The notes under the pieces were generated by a model. That model searched no databases, was not told the origin of the DNA, and was given only the letters and a program-made list of their open reading frames with translations. A program made the position numbers and the translations under genes. This document shows, piece after piece, positions 50,001-50,001 of a DNA stretch of 50,001 bases. Numbering within the stretch: the first letter of the stretch is position 1; each line of letters begins with the position of its first letter. The stretch comes from Bacteriovoracaceae bacterium (lineage in GTDB: Bacteria > Bdellovibrionota > Bacteriovoracia > Bacteriovoracales > Bacteriovoracaceae), in contig JABIHA010000079.1 of assembly GCA_018649885.1 (NCBI GenBank), forward strand, positions 1 through 50,001, given 5' to 3'.

Positions 50001-50001
50001 T

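Noticed and set aside
1..50001. tRNA, rRNA, CRISPR arrays, replication origin
   Set aside because: I looked for cloverleaf-type T-arm sequences, rRNA signatures, regularly spaced repeats and DnaA-box clusters and saw none.

Overview
The window looks like chromosomal DNA of a motile, Gram-negative, AT-rich bacterium. The best fit is the predatory Bdellovibrionota, probably the Bacteriovorax/Halobacteriovorax side. This rests on gene content rather than on any rRNA, and none is present. The pointers are the order rho - DUF1385 - prfA - prmC - murA - HIT, outer-membrane lipoprotein machinery (lnt, LPP20, LpoB, COG3014), a stand-alone fliN, and an unusually large share of exported proteins with no recognisable family. 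I see no tRNA, rRNA, CRISPR array or complete insertion sequence. GTG and TTG starts are common, and many starts given here were moved to the codon served by a Shine-Dalgarno (SD) sequence.

Layout. 1-211: direct repeats resembling an IS21-type transposon end. 212-6566: mostly minus-strand envelope genes (lnt, an exported subtilisin, a DksA-like factor, YceI, mltG, ruvX), plus a 480-base hairpin-rich gap before a small membrane protein. 6629-12748: housekeeping operon rho, DUF1385, prfA, prmC, murA, HIT, behind a near-consensus promoter. 12953-28218: an island of exported proteins, including two large Cys-rich proteins of 1211 and 711 residues, a coiled-coil/TPR-like lipoprotein, a FecR-domain protein, a thioredoxin-like protein, a LysM-like/barrel protein and an 828-residue lipoprotein. 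28492-31284: fliN, a GNAT acetyltransferase, a small lipoprotein and a GT-C-like membrane protein. 31281-34121: a self-contained transcription unit (promoter, two genes, bidirectional terminator) coding for two paralogous AAA+ ATPases that both begin with Sec signal peptides. 34148-38947: sodB, then an LPP20 - LPP20-like - LpoB - COG3014 operon. 39029-41973: an exported HExxH protein, a small two-helix membrane protein with a leaderless-type promoter, a HAMP-like membrane protein behind a sigma-28-type promoter, and an exported NlpC/P60-like protein. 42005-46333: a minus-strand TetR, metallophosphoesterase, diheme cytochrome c and Tat-exported flavin amine oxidase cluster, with a candidate operator. 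46430-50001: accessory DNA with an S23-type four-helix-bundle gene beside a GCTAAC repeat hairpin, then a minus-strand module of toxin-like, MqsA-like antitoxin, HEPN/zinc-ribbon and small hypothetical genes, then a partial membrane gene at the window edge.

How the genes work together. The housekeeping operon links transcription termination, translation termination (prfA with its methyltransferase prmC) and the first step of peptidoglycan synthesis (murA). mltG, lnt, the LpoB/LPP20 cluster and several exported hydrolases point to heavy investment in envelope building and remodelling. The amine oxidase and its lipoprotein cytochrome are probably one periplasmic amine-dehydrogenase system under TetR control. 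The strongest candidate for something undescribed is the pair of signal-peptide-bearing AAA+ ATPases, because an ATP-driven machine outside the cytoplasm is hard to explain in a free-living cell but could make sense in a predator inside prey. The toxin/antitoxin/HEPN/zinc-ribbon module and the very large exported proteins come next.
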